64,000 bases of DNA from Bergeyella porcorum (GCF_042427575.1 NZ_JBHMFD010000005.1:1-64000), one strand, 5' to 3'. Shown: positions 1 to 9,053, numbered from the stretch's first letter. Numbers and translations are program-made. Notes: generated from the sequence alone by a model not told the origin.

Positions 1-815
1 ATGCCGATGACCGAATACGCGACAAGAATAGGCGTAATACCTTTACCGATGATATGAAAAAAATCATCAAAGAAAAAATATTGCTGGATTGGTCACCCGA
101 GCAGATAAACGGGTATTGTAGACAAAATGACATACCAATGGTAAGCGTTGAGACAATTTATCAGTTTATCTATAGTGATGCTAAAAATGGCGGAACGTTG
201 TACACTAGATTGCGTACCCAAGTGAAGTCAAGGCGTAAAAGGTTGTCAAAATACAAAAAGAGGGGGATAATTAAAAACAGGGTTTCGATTCACGAAAGAC
301 CCGATATTGTGAACGAACGAGGACGATTTGGCGACTGGGAAATCGATTTGATAGAGGGGGAAAATCATAAAAGTTTCGCCCTTACAATGGTAGAACGGAA
401 ATCATCATTTTGTTTAATTCAGAAATTGAAAGATAAAAAAGCCAAGACGGTAGAGAAAGCAGTTGTTAATATGCTGGCTCCTTATAAGAAATACGTTCAC
501 ACAATTACCTCTGATAACGGGAGGGAATTTATGAACCACGAAGCAATTTCGGCAAAGCTTCATACAAAATTTTTCTTTGCTGACCCATATAGTTCTTGGC
601 AAAGAGGTCTAAATGAATATACAAATAAATTGATTCGTCAATATATCCCAAAGAAAAGTAACATCAAAGATTTTGATTTTCAATACATTGCAGAAGTCAC
701 CAAGCGTCTAAATACCCGACCTCGTAAAAAATTAGGGTATAAATCTCCAATTTCCCTATTTATTCCTATATTTGACGGGTAAATTTTCGCGTTGGGGGCT
801 TGAATCTACACTTAT
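1..815 (+). mobile_element. Right part of an IS30-family insertion sequence
   Basis: Only the 3' portion of the transposase and the right end of the element lie in the window. The transposase stops at 782. The last part of the convergent GLPGLI gene (766-1686) runs into the element and takes its stop codon from it, so the IS boundary must lie somewhere in about 783-820. The exact terminal inverted repeat cannot be fixed because the left end is outside the window. Confidence 0.6.
3..782 (+). CDS. IS30-family transposase, 5' end cut by window edge
   Basis: The reading frame is open from the first bases, so the gene begins upstream of the window and the ATG at 54 is internal. The visible 259 residues contain the IS30 signature DWSPEQI near the start of the window and the DDE catalytic core: D in FGDWEIDLIEG, D in TSDNGREF, and E in RGLNEYTNKLIRQY. 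The C-terminal part (LNTRPRKKLGYKSP) is also typical of IS30 transposases. The product cuts and joins the IS ends during transposition. A separate decayed IS30 N-terminal fragment lies at about 31.4-31.6 kb. Confidence 0.93.
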   Translation, partial: ADDRIRDKNRRNTFTDDMKKIIKEKILLDWSPEQINGYCRQNDIPMVSVETIYQFIYSDAKNGGTLYTRLRTQVKSRRKRLSKYKKRGIIKNRVSIHERPDIVNERGRFGDWEIDLIEGENHKSFALTMVERKSSFCLIQKLKDKKAKTVEKAVVNMLAPYKKYVHTITSDNGREFMNHEAISAKLHTKFFFADPYSSWQRGLNEYTNKLIRQYIPKKSNIKDFDFQYIAEVTKRLNTRPRKKLGYKSPISLFIPIFDG

Positions 816-1686
816 AGAGATTCGGTTCTAATGGATTATTAAACTTTGCTAGTTTTTCTCGCTCTGTTTTTTCATAATAACGGATAATTTCATTATTATC
901 GGTGATGGTTTTTTCATCTACTTTCAAGGTCATAGAATAGTTGGGCATTGCCAATTCTTGTTTCAGTTGCTTTACAGGGTCGTTAACATATTCTTTATAA
1001 AGCTTCTTAAATTGCTGTCTGTTGATTTTTAGAGGTTTTATAAAATTTCTCGCTTCCTCTTTCAGCTTTAAAAGTTTTTCCCAAGGCAGGCTTTTATCAT
1101 CTAATTTCTCATTTCCCTTCAAAGTAAAACGATGTGTATTTTGGGCATCGTGCATTTTTACAATTAACCCTGATAATCCAGAAAATTTATAGGGACCTTC
1201 AGGCAGAGGAATTTCATTGGTAAACCACGCTGTCCATTCTTTTCCTTGATGGTTCATTGTGGCTTTTTGGCATTTGTATCCTTCTATTACTTCTGTTTCT
1301 GGATGCAATTTCCAGCTGAATTTTTGTGGTTCTTCTACCAGTAATGCTTCTGATTCTATCACCGTTTGCCATTGGGTGTTATAATTAGGGTACTGCTTGG
1401 TAACAACCTCTGGAAATTTCACTTTTTTAAAGGGAATACTGATACTGCCTGGACTGATTTTCCTTTGTTTAATGACCGATTCCGCTGCCAGAGAATCTCT
1501 TTGATAAGCGTCTTGGCTATAAAATACAGAATGATTTTTGTGAACATCCAGATTCGTAAGGGTTTTAGTCGTCTTATCCGTTTGCGTAGAATCTGTGGTA
1601 AACTCATATTCATAAACGAAACGATGGTATTGGGCATTGGTAATAAACCCTAAACATAAGAATAGTGTTGTTGCTAATGTTTTCAT
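766..1686 (-). CDS. GLPGLI-family secreted protein, C-terminus altered by IS30
   Basis: 306 codons with an N-terminal signal peptide (MKTLATTLFLCLGFITNAQ) followed by the family start HRFVYEYEF. The family hallmark is present as GPYKFSGLSGLI, a variant of the usual GLPGLI motif, preceded by a WTAWFT segment. Two other GLPGLI proteins in this window end at about NNPLE plus a few residues. Here the frame continues for about 20 more residues into the IS30 element and stops at 766-768, inside the transposase gene, so the natural terminus was probably replaced. Unlike the other two copies, this gene has no small cysteine peptide gene upstream. The family is confined to Bacteroidota and its function is unknown. 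Confidence 0.85.
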   Translation of the reverse strand: MKTLATTLFLCLGFITNAQYHRFVYEYEFTTDSTQTDKTTKTLTNLDVHKNHSVFYSQDAYQRDSLAAESVIKQRKISPGSISIPFKKVKFPEVVTKQYPNYNTQWQTVIESEALLVEEPQKFSWKLHPETEVIEGYKCQKATMNHQGKEWTAWFTNEIPLPEGPYKFSGLSGLIVKMHDAQNTHRFTLKGNEKLDDKSLPWEKLLKLKEEARNFIKPLKINRQQFKKLYKEYVNDPVKQLKQELAMPNYSMTLKVDEKTITDNNEIIRYYEKTEREKLAKFNNPLEPNLYKCRFKPPTRKFTRQI

Positions 1687-1714
1687 ATATTTTCTTTCTG
1701 ACCAAAATAAGAAA

Positions 1715-1752
1715 AAAAATCACAATGCCAAAATGCTGACATTGTGATTTTT
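1715..1752 (-). terminator. Terminator of the fumarase gene
   Basis: Thirteen-base perfect stem (1715-1727 with 1740-1752, AAAAATCACAATG against its complement) directly after the fumarase gene. It has A/T tails on both sides, so it could work in both directions. It isolates fumarase from the GLPGLI gene that starts at 1686. Confidence 0.75.
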
Positions 1753-1776
1753 AACTCTATTACATTGCTAAATAAA

Positions 1777-3384
1777 TTAGTGAGCAATGCTCGCAAAGAA
1801 GTCGTTTCCTTTATCATCTGTAATGATGAATGCAGGGAAATTAACCACTTCTATTTTTCTTACGGCTTCCATACCGAGCTCCTCAAAATCTACCACTTCT
1901 ACCGATTTAATGTTTTCCTTTGCCAAGATGGCAGCAGGTCCACCAATAGAGCCTAGATAGAAACCTCCGTATTTGGCACAAGCATCGGTCACCTCTTTGC
2001 TTCGGTTTCCTTTTGCTAGCATAATCATACTTCCGCCGTGGCTTTGGAATTCATCTACATACACATCCATTCTTCCTGCCGTGGTAGGTCCAAAGCTTCC
2101 AGATGGCATCCCTTCTGGGGTTTTTGCCGGCCCTGCGTAATAGATAGGGTGGTTTTTAAAATATTCTGGCATTGGCTTTCCACTATCAATGATTTCTTTA
2201 ATTTTTGCGTGGGCTATGTCTCTGGCTACAATCAAAGTTCCATTTAGCTTCAATCTTGTTTTGATAGGATACTTGGAAAGTTCTGCTAAAATCTCTGGCA
2301 TTGGACGGTTAAGGTTCACTTCCACCGCTTGCTCCAAATGTGGTGGTGTATCTGGTAAAAATCTGCTTGGATTCTCTTCCAATTGCTCTAAGAAAATACC
2401 GTTTTTATTAATCTTAGCCTTGATATTTCTATCTGCAGAGCAGGAAACCCCCATTCCTACAGGGCAACTCGCTGCGTGACGCGGCAAACGAATAACGCGA
2501 ACATCGTGCGTTAAATATTTACCTCCAAACTGTGCTCCGATAGAGGATTCTTGGCAGATTTCTTGGATGCGTTTTTCCCATTCCAAATCTCTGAATGCCT
2601 GCCCTCCTGCGTTACCTTCGGTAGGTAGATGGTCATAATACCCCGCACTGGCTTTTTTCACTGCAGCAAGATTAGCTTCAGCTGAAGTTCCTCCAATAAC
2701 AAATGCCAAGTGATAAGGCGGACAAGCAGCGGTACCCAAGTCTAAAATGGTTTTACGCACAAATTCTTCCAATGATTTTTCATTTAAAAGAGATTTGGTT
2801 TTTTGGTATAGAAAAGTCTTATTAGCGGAGCCTCCACCTTTGGCTAAGAATAAAAATTTGTATTCGTTACCTTGCTCTGCATAGATGTCTATCTGGGCAG
2901 GAAGGTTGGTAGCTGAGTTTTTCTCATCAAACATTGTAAGAGGCACTACCTGAGAATATCTTAAGTTTCTGTTTTGATAGGTGTTATAAATACCTTTGGA
3001 AATCCACTCCGCATCATTCACTCCCGTATAGACATTTTCGCCTTTCTTAGCAACACAAATAGCCGTTCCTGTATCTTGGCAGCTTGGCAACGCTCCTGCC
3101 ACCGCTACTGCGGCGTTTTCCAAAAGATTGTATGCTACAAATCTATCGTTATCCGTAGCTTCTGGGTCATTGAGAATCTTTTGAAGTTTTTCCAAATGTG
3201 AGGAACGCAGCATAAATGAAACATCTGCCAAGGCGTGCTCTGCAAGTAGTTCTAATCCCTTCGGATCCACCGTTAGGATTTCTCTATCTCCTACTTTTTC
3301 TACTTTTACATAGTCTGATGTGAGTTTTTTGTATTTTGTATCATCCTTTAAAATAGGATAAGGCTCTTGATAATGAAATTCCAT
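1777..3384 (-). CDS. fumA: Fumarate hydratase, class I (iron-sulfur)
   Basis: Reversible hydration of fumarate to malate in the TCA cycle, cytoplasmic. The 535-residue length matches class I fumarases of the FumA/FumB type with alpha and beta domains fused. The three cluster-ligand cysteines can be placed at about C102 (SCQDTGTA), C221 (AACPPYHLAF) and C315 (MGVSCSADRN). The C-terminal domain carries the GPTTAGRMD segment and a glycine-rich KYGGFYLGSIGG stretch. A terminator follows at 1715-1752. The gene stands alone. The class I enzyme is oxygen sensitive, which fits an organism that also has a high-affinity cbb3 oxidase. Confidence 0.95.
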   Translation of the reverse strand: MEFHYQEPYPILKDDTKYKKLTSDYVKVEKVGDREILTVDPKGLELLAEHALADVSFMLRSSHLEKLQKILNDPEATDNDRFVAYNLLENAAVAVAGALPSCQDTGTAICVAKKGENVYTGVNDAEWISKGIYNTYQNRNLRYSQVVPLTMFDEKNSATNLPAQIDIYAEQGNEYKFLFLAKGGGSANKTFLYQKTKSLLNEKSLEEFVRKTILDLGTAACPPYHLAFVIGGTSAEANLAAVKKASAGYYDHLPTEGNAGGQAFRDLEWEKRIQEICQESSIGAQFGGKYLTHDVRVIRLPRHAASCPVGMGVSCSADRNIKAKINKNGIFLEQLEENPSRFLPDTPPHLEQAVEVNLNRPMPEILAELSKYPIKTRLKLNGTLIVARDIAHAKIKEIIDSGKPMPEYFKNHPIYYAGPAKTPEGMPSGSFGPTTAGRMDVYVDEFQSHGGSMIMLAKGNRSKEVTDACAKYGGFYLGSIGGPAAILAKENIKSVEVVDFEELGMEAVRKIEVVNFPAFIITDDKGNDFFASIAH

Positions 3385-3564
3385 TGTTCCAAAAAATTTT
3401 ATTGTGTAAATTTACAAAATGTAGAGCGTTTCAGTGGAACAATGTGGCGTTTTTATTTTAGTTTAAAATAGTTCTAAATAATTTTATTTTAGAAATTGAC
3501 TGATATCAAATCTTCTCTAAACAAAAAAAAGAGTATTTCTTTCAACTATTAAATCTTAATTTAT

Positions 3565-3572
3565 TACTTTTG
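3565..3572 (+). promoter_or_regulatory. Flavobacterial -7 box TACTTTTG
   Basis: Matches the Bacteroidota -7 consensus TAnnTTTG and lies 20 nt before the ATG at 3593. No convincing -33 TTG is seen. It supports ATG 3593 over the upstream GTG at 3572, which overlaps this box. Confidence 0.55.
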
Positions 3573-3592
3573 TGAGGTTAAAAATACAATAT

Positions 3593-4552
3593 ATGGAAAA
3601 CAATCAAAACTTTGAACCTCAAAAAAGCTCAGAAGAAATCAAGATTTCTAAAAAGAGTTTATACATTGGCATCGGCGTATTTTTGGTAGCAGTATGCGGT
3701 GCTGGAGGCTATTTCCTACTATCTGATAAAAACAAAGATGCAAACCCCAACAAAGCTATTTCAGACTCAGCTGTCGTAAAACAAGACTCAGCAAAATTAG
3801 CTAAACAAGACTCTGCCCGAATTCCTAATGAAGAAGGGGAATATGATGAGTCTTCTTACTCCGAATATAGAATTATTTCCTCCAGTATCAGCTTACCAAG
3901 CGGACAGGCACTTAAGTTTGGGGACAAAGTGTACGTTCACTACGAAGATTATAATAAAGAAGACCCTACGGTATTTTTAGAAAATCCTGATAGCAACCCT
4001 AATGCACAGAAAATCATCTTGAATAAAGATATGGTTATTGAAGATTATAGTTTTTCAGATTTCAAAAACAAGTTTTCTCTGCCTCCATACAATACGTTGC
4101 CTTCTAACATTAAGAAAGAGCTATTGGCTCAGGATGGGCGTTATTTCAATCAGAGCACTTATAATATCACCCAAAATGCAGAAAGGGCAAAATCCACTTT
4201 GGCATCTGGAGACTTTGATGGAGATGGTATAAAAGACTATGCTATAATCTTGGATGACAATGAAAATCAAAACTCTAGGCTTATCATTATTTCCGTAAAC
4301 AAAGCCACAAAAAAAGCCTATTTAGCATTTGCAGAAAACTATTATAACAAGTTAAAAGTAAAAAGCTTTTCTAAAGGTGCTTCTATCTATATGAATTCTT
4401 CTGCTTTTGTAAAAGCACCTAGAGAAGGCGTTCTAATCATTGATGAAGGTGGCAGTACTGCTATTTTATACGATGCTAATGCTCAGCGTTTCAAGCCTTA
4501 TGAGCAAATTCCTATGGGAGAAGCTAGTGCAATAGCAGATGAGGTAGAATAA
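3593..4552 (+). CDS. Membrane-anchored protein of unknown function with FG-GAP/VCBS-like segment
   Basis: Unrecognised protein of 319 residues from ATG 3593 (MENNQNFEPQ). A short cytoplasmic head is followed by one transmembrane helix (KKSLYIGIGVFLVAVCG at about residues 21-45). Next comes a linker rich in D, S, A and K with a repeated AKQDSA motif. The extracytoplasmic domain contains DFDGDGIKDYAIILDD, which resembles the calcium-binding core of FG-GAP/VCBS repeats. It probably sits in the inner membrane facing the periplasm. It has its own promoter box and a terminator shared with panB (4642-4674). No function can be assigned. Confidence 0.8.
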   Translation: MENNQNFEPQKSSEEIKISKKSLYIGIGVFLVAVCGAGGYFLLSDKNKDANPNKAISDSAVVKQDSAKLAKQDSARIPNEEGEYDESSYSEYRIISSSISLPSGQALKFGDKVYVHYEDYNKEDPTVFLENPDSNPNAQKIILNKDMVIEDYSFSDFKNKFSLPPYNTLPSNIKKELLAQDGRYFNQSTYNITQNAERAKSTLASGDFDGDGIKDYAIILDDNENQNSRLIIISVNKATKKAYLAFAENYYNKLKVKSFSKGASIYMNSSAFVKAPREGVLIIDEGGSTAILYDANAQRFKPYEQIPMGEASAIADEVE

Positions 4553-4641
4553 GCATAGATGTACAATAGGCTTTAAACGGCAAGCAATAAGTTTTGAATC
4601 CGTTGTTAGCCTGAACGAAGTTAATCTGTAATTTAGAATAA

Positions 4642-4674
4642 AAAAGGCTACCCCCCACTTTCAGGTAGCCTTTT
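4642..4674. terminator. Bidirectional terminator between the 3593-4552 gene and panB
   Basis: Perfect 11-bp stem AAAAGGCTACC / GGTAGCCTTTT with an 11-nt loop, A-rich on the left and T-rich on the right. It lies between two convergent genes and can serve both. Confidence 0.85.
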
Positions 4675-4698
4675 ATCATTTATAAAGTTGAAAAAACA

Positions 4699-5514
4699 TC
4701 AGTAACTTTCACTTACGCTAGGGAAGTTTTGTTCTTTCACATCTTTCACATAGGTAGATACAGCGCCTGTAATTTCAGTGTACAAGTTGAGGTATTTTCT
4801 AAGGAACTTCGGAGCAAATCCTTCGTTCATTCCTACCATATCGTGGTACACTAAAACTTGCCCGTCACAATGAACGCCCGCCCCTATCCCAATGGTGGGA
4901 ATAGCCAATTGTGCCGTTACACGCTGAGCCAGTGCTGCTGGAATTTTTTCTAACACCACGCCAAAACATCCCATAGCTTGCAAAAGTAAAGCATCAGCAA
5001 TCAATTTCTCTGCTTCAGCTTCTTCTTTTGCTCTCAAGCCATATCCTCCAAACTGATTGATACTCTGCGGCGTGAGTCCTAAATGCCCCATTACAGGGAT
5101 GCCTGCATCTACAATCTTCTTGATGGCATCTGCTGCTTCGGCACCTCCCTCTAGTTTTATCGCATTAGCATCGGTCTCTTTCATAATTCTAATGGCAGAT
5201 TCCAATGCTTTTTCAGGATTACTTTGGTAGGTGCCAAAAGGTAAATCCACAATTACCAAAGCTCTTTGTACCCCTCTCACTACAGATTGTGCGTGGTAAA
5301 TCATTTGGTCTAAAGTGATGGGTAGCGTAGTACTATAGCCTGCCATTACATTAGCCGCAGAATCCCCCACCAAGATAGTATCCACACCACCCGCATCTAC
5401 CATCTTAGCGGTGGTAAAATCATAAGCGGTGAGCATTGTGATTTTTTCACCTTTTTGCTTCATTTTGCGAAGCGTTTCGGTGGTTACTTTTTTGATTTCA
5501 GTATGAATGGACAT
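4699..5514 (-). CDS. panB: 3-methyl-2-oxobutanoate hydroxymethyltransferase
   Basis: First committed step of pantothenate (coenzyme A) synthesis: methylene-tetrahydrofolate plus 2-oxoisovalerate to ketopantoate. The 271 residues match the family length. Visible motifs are MLTAYDFTTAKMVDAG at the N-terminus, the metal-binding DTILVGDSAANVMAGY, EGG at the substrate site, GHLGLTPQS, and IGIGAGVHCDGQVLVYHD. It lies 25 nt downstream of the Crp-family gene on the same strand, so the two are probably co-transcribed. coaX, a later step of CoA synthesis, is elsewhere in the window (36.3 kb). Confidence 0.96.
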   Translation of the reverse strand: MSIHTEIKKVTTETLRKMKQKGEKITMLTAYDFTTAKMVDAGGVDTILVGDSAANVMAGYSTTLPITLDQMIYHAQSVVRGVQRALVIVDLPFGTYQSNPEKALESAIRIMKETDANAIKLEGGAEAADAIKKIVDAGIPVMGHLGLTPQSINQFGGYGLRAKEEAEAEKLIADALLLQAMGCFGVVLEKIPAALAQRVTAQLAIPTIGIGAGVHCDGQVLVYHDMVGMNEGFAPKFLRKYLNLYTEITGAVSTYVKDVKEQNFPSVSESY

Positions 5515-5539
5515 TTTGATTATTTGAATTAAAAAAAAA

Positions 5540-6256
5540 TTACAATTCCACTACGTGGGCTAATTTTTTCAATCGCTCGTGGCTCAAGATTTTGATATTT
5601 CGTCCTTCAGCTTTGATTAATCCATCGGACTTAAATTCAGAAATCAAACGGATGGCACTTTCTGTAGCGGTACCAATAAGATTAGCAATCTCTTCTCTGG
5701 TTAAAGAAATCTTGATAAAACCTTCTGGGTCTGTGCCCAATTTTAATTCTAAAAGTAATAATACTTCTGCTAATCTTTCTCTTACTGTTTTCTGTGCAAG
5801 GAAAGTAATGGTATTAGAAGATTCTCCTAGCTCATAGGCGAATTTTTGCAGCATTGCAAAAGACAGTTTTGGGTAAGTTTCTAATAAATGAATAAAGAAA
5901 TCCCCAGGAATGAAAGCTGCCTCCACATCAGACATTGCCTCTGCTTTAGCTTTAAAATCTTCACTGATAAGGAGTGAGCGATAGCCTACCAAATCTCCCT
6001 CTTTGATAAATCTCAAGATTTGGTCTTTTCCGTACACACCACTTTTAGAAAGCTTTACCAAGCCTTTGGATATAAAGTAAACCCCTTGGGCATTTTCATT
6101 TTCTCCAAAAAGAAGTGTTCCTTTTTTCACATCCACATCTTTCTGAACTTCTTTAAACTTCTTAAAATCTTCTTCCGTTAGATAATCTTGAAAAAAATCC
6201 TCATTAAAAACACTCAATAGGTTCTTTTCAATCAATTCTTGCTTTTCTACTGACAT
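5540..6256 (-). CDS. Crp/Fnr-family transcriptional regulator, cysteine-free
   Basis: 238 residues with an N-terminal cyclic-nucleotide-binding-like beta barrel (about residues 20-140; GTLLFGENENAQGVYFISKG) and a C-terminal winged helix (LTREEIANLIGTATESAIRL at about 186-205). There is not one cysteine in the protein, so it cannot carry the [4Fe-4S] oxygen sensor of true FNR. The gene is divergent from the cbb3 oxidase cluster with facing promoters only about 13 bp apart, so it is the obvious candidate regulator of that cluster, sensing an unknown ligand or redox signal. panB follows in the same transcript. Confidence 0.88.
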   Translation of the reverse strand: MSVEKQELIEKNLLSVFNEDFFQDYLTEEDFKKFKEVQKDVDVKKGTLLFGENENAQGVYFISKGLVKLSKSGVYGKDQILRFIKEGDLVGYRSLLISEDFKAKAEAMSDVEAAFIPGDFFIHLLETYPKLSFAMLQKFAYELGESSNTITFLAQKTVRERLAEVLLLLELKLGTDPEGFIKISLTREEIANLIGTATESAIRLISEFKSDGLIKAEGRNIKILSHERLKKLAHVVEL

Positions 6257-6275
6257 AGCCTATGATATTTGTCAG

Positions 6276-6307
6276 CAAAAATAGAGTTTTTTCTTTCTAC
6301 CAACCAA
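6276..6307 (-). promoter_or_regulatory. Promoter of the Crp-family gene
   Basis: On the minus strand a TATTTTTG -7 box occupies 6283-6276. TTG triplets lie at 6307-6305 (21-nt spacer) and 6303-6301 (17-nt spacer). An imperfect palindrome of the form ATATTTG-n4-CAAAAATA at about 6265-6283 overlaps the -7 box and could be an autoregulatory site; this last point is inference. Confidence 0.55.
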
Positions 6308-6318
6308 AGATTTTGTTA

Positions 6319-6326
6319 TAATTTTG
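6319..6326 (+). promoter_or_regulatory. -7 box TAATTTTG for ccoI
   Basis: A TAnnTTTG match facing the cbb3 cluster. The predicted transcription start, about 6 nt downstream, leaves a leader of about 17 nt to the GTG at 6349. It is back-to-back with the promoter of the Crp-family gene. Confidence 0.5.
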
Positions 6327-6348
6327 TGAGCTAAAATATTTGAGAATC

Positions 6349-8736
6349 GTGTCCGATAATTGTTTTCACTGTGGCCAACCCATTGATAAAGAAAGAATAA
6401 ACTTTGATTCCAAGGCATTTTGCTGCAATGGTTGCAAGTCTGTTTATGAGATTTTAAACCTTAATAACTTGGGTAATTTCTATGAGCTCAATAAAAATTC
6501 TGGCATTAGACCCGATGAAAACTCTACGCAATTTGACTACCTAGACACTCCTGAAATTTTTGATAGAGTGACTGATTTTTCAGAAGGAAATACCACGCTG
6601 GTAACCTTTAAAATCCCTGTCATCCATTGCTCTTCTTGTATCTGGCTTTTAGAAAGTCTGAATACCTTGAATCCTCATATTAAGTTTTCTCAAGTGCATT
6701 TTACCAAGAAAACACTGCAGATTTCATTCAATCACAATGAATTGAAATTGAGCGAATTGGCAAAATTCCTCACCCATCTCGGCTACAAACCCGTGATTAG
6801 CCTAGAAACGGCAGACAAAGTAGAGCATCAGCTGGACAAGTCCCTTCTTATCAAGCTGGCGGTAGCAGGCTTTGCTTTTGGCAACGGAATGTTTTTCAGC
6901 TATCCAGAATACGCAATGGAAATCTTTGGTGCCACCGATTTTTGGATGGAAAAATACAAGCATCTATTCCGCTTCATTATGTTCTTGCTGGCGACACCAG
7001 TGGTGTTTTATTCGGCATCAGATTATTTTAAATCTGCACTTTATGGGCTTCGGAACAAGATTGTAAACATTGATGTTCCTATTGTCTTAGGGATTCTGGT
7101 ATTATATGGTAGGAGCATCTATGAAGTGCTTACCGACTATGGTCCGGGGTATTTTGATACACTTTGTGGCTTACTGTTCTTTATGCTTCTAGGGAAAACA
7201 TTCCAGAAAAGAACCTACAACGCCCTTTCTTATGATAGAGATTACAAATCATTCTATCCCATTGCGGTAACCAAGCTAGATAGCGAAGGTAAGCAGGAAA
7301 ATATTTTGCTTTCCGAGCTTAAAGTGGGCGATAGAATTATGGTGAGAAACCAAGAAATTATCCCTGTGGATGTGGTGCTCATTAGTGGCAATGGAAATAT
7401 TGATAATAGCTTCATCACGGGGGAAAGTGTTACCATTACTAAAAATCCTGGAGATAAAATCTTTGCGGGAGGGAAGCAGATTGGCTCTATTCTAGAATTG
7501 GAAGTGATAAAAAATGTTGACCAAAGCTATCTGACTCAGCTTTGGAATAAAGAAGCCTTCAAAAAGCAAGAGACTGGCTTGGATACACTCACTAACACTA
7601 TTAGTAAGTATTTCACACTCGTTATTTTGAGCATCACCATTACTGCGGGAATCTATTGGAGTACCGTAGATTTTGAAAAGATGTTTCAGGTGGTTTCTGC
7701 CATTCTAATTATTGCTTGCCCTTGTGCATTGGCACTATCCGCACCATTCACTTTGGGGCACATTATGAGGATTTTAGGACGAAATAAATTCTATGTAAAA
7801 GACACGCTAACCATAGAAAAACTTGCTAAAACGGATACGCTGGTATTTGATAAAACAGGCACCATTACCCACGCTAAAAAATCCAACATTCAGTACGAAG
7901 GAACTGAAATTCAGGAATTTGATTTAAGGAACCTCAAATCGTTATTGAAAAATTCTAACCATCCTTTGTCTAAATCACTTTACGAATTTGTCACGGTGGA
8001 AGATGATTATTTCCCAGTGGAAAACTTTGAAGATACTCCCGGAAAAGGTTATACTGCTATGGTGCGTGGACACCGCTATAAGATTGGTTCAGCAAGTTTT
8101 AATCAACAGATTTCCAAAAATTTAGAAACCGCTGTTTACATCAGCAGAGATGAGGAGTTTTTAGGAAAATTCATCTTCAAAAACGAATACCGCAAGAATC
8201 TTTCTTCTCTTTTTCAAAAACTTAAAGCGTATAAAATCCACATTCTGAGCGGAGACAACGCTTCTGAAAAAGAACAACTTGAAAAGCTAATCCCTCGTTT
8301 TGATGGAATGGCATTCAACCAAGCCCCTGAAAGCAAATTGAGCTATATAAAAACATTACAAGATGCTGGCTGCAAAGTGGTAATGCTGGGCGATGGATTG
8401 AATGACGCTGGAGCCTTGAAGCAAAGCAATGTGGGAATAGCGATAGCTGATGATACCAACGCCTTTACGCCGTCTTCTGATGTAATTATGAACGGGGAGA
8501 AATTGGTAGAATTGGATAAATACCTTCACCTTTGCCAAGATGCAATGGCAATAGTAAAGCTTACCTTCCTCATCAGTTTTATGTACAATATCATAGGGAT
8601 AAGTGTAGCGGTTTTAGGTCTGATGTCACCACTATTTGCTGCGATATTGATGCCTATCAGTTCCATTACCGTGGTTGCATTTACATCAATCGCTACTTGG
8701 ATCAGAAGCATTAAATATTTCAAAATCAATACATAA
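6349..8736 (+). CDS. ccoI: Copper-type P-type ATPase for cbb3 oxidase assembly
   Basis: Copper-transporting P1B ATPase that delivers copper for the CuB centre of cbb3 oxidase. About 795 residues. The N-terminus has a CFHCG and FCCNGC cysteine module, then an HMA-like domain with HCSSC (about residues 95-105). The core shows the CPC metal site (IIACPCALALSAP), the phosphorylated aspartate in DKTGTI, and GDGLNDAGALK. There is no ATG. I choose GTG 6349 (VSDNCFHCGQ) rather than TTG 6340 because it lines up with the usual start just before the CFHCG module and gives a workable leader after the -7 box at 6319. ccoS follows within about 115 nt. Confidence 0.92.
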   Translation: MSDNCFHCGQPIDKERINFDSKAFCCNGCKSVYEILNLNNLGNFYELNKNSGIRPDENSTQFDYLDTPEIFDRVTDFSEGNTTLVTFKIPVIHCSSCIWLLESLNTLNPHIKFSQVHFTKKTLQISFNHNELKLSELAKFLTHLGYKPVISLETADKVEHQLDKSLLIKLAVAGFAFGNGMFFSYPEYAMEIFGATDFWMEKYKHLFRFIMFLLATPVVFYSASDYFKSALYGLRNKIVNIDVPIVLGILVLYGRSIYEVLTDYGPGYFDTLCGLLFFMLLGKTFQKRTYNALSYDRDYKSFYPIAVTKLDSEGKQENILLSELKVGDRIMVRNQEIIPVDVVLISGNGNIDNSFITGESVTITKNPGDKIFAGGKQIGSILELEVIKNVDQSYLTQLWNKEAFKKQETGLDTLTNTISKYFTLVILSITITAGIYWSTVDFEKMFQVVSAILIIACPCALALSAPFTLGHIMRILGRNKFYVKDTLTIEKLAKTDTLVFDKTGTITHAKKSNIQYEGTEIQEFDLRNLKSLLKNSNHPLSKSLYEFVTVEDDYFPVENFEDTPGKGYTAMVRGHRYKIGSASFNQQISKNLETAVYISRDEEFLGKFIFKNEYRKNLSSLFQKLKAYKIHILSGDNASEKEQLEKLIPRFDGMAFNQAPESKLSYIKTLQDAGCKVVMLGDGLNDAGALKQSNVGIAIADDTNAFTPSSDVIMNGEKLVELDKYLHLCQDAMAIVKLTFLISFMYNIIGISVAVLGLMSPLFAAILMPISSITVVAFTSIATWIRSIKYFKINT

Positions 8737-8813
8737 AACCAATGTTGGTTATTTAGAAAAGTTTTAAATTAACATTTCTTTAACTATAAGTGAGGAATAT
8801 CATATTTTTTCTC

Positions 8814-8821
8814 TAAATTTG
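8814..8821 (+). promoter_or_regulatory. -7 box TAAATTTG upstream of ccoS
   Basis: Exact TAnnTTTG match 30 nt before the ccoS ATG, in the 115-nt gap after ccoI. It suggests the structural oxidase genes have their own promoter. Confidence 0.5.
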
Positions 8822-8851
8822 GGGGATTTAAAATTTTAATTTTGCAATGCT

Positions 8852-9040
8852 ATGGATATACTGTATTTGATGATAATTTGTAGTGTATCATTAGCCGTTA
8901 TTTTCTTGATAATCTTCATTATCAATGCCAAGAAAGGGCAGTTTGAAGATGATGAATCCCCAGCGGTGCGGATTTTATTTGATGATGAGATAACAAATGA
9001 TGAAGAAAAATCAGAAAATCAAAAAGAAGAAAAAAAGTAA
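8852..9040 (+). CDS. ccoS: cbb3 oxidase maturation protein CcoS
   Basis: 62 residues: one transmembrane helix (YLMIICSVSLAVIFLIIFII), then the CcoS-type basic/acidic tail KGQFEDDESPAVRILFDDE. CcoS is needed for cofactor insertion into CcoN. It lies between ccoI and ccoNO, as expected for the assembly gene, 13 nt before ccoNO. Confidence 0.9.
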   Translation: MDILYLMIICSVSLAVIFLIIFIINAKKGQFEDDESPAVRILFDDEITNDEEKSENQKEEKK

Positions 9041-9053
9041 TTAATTATATCGT

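Noticed and set aside
7254..7436. Antisense and shifted ORFs inside large genes (for example in ccoI, fusA, prc, uvrB)
   Set aside because: They lie fully inside well-supported genes and have no signal, domain or promoter evidence of their own.
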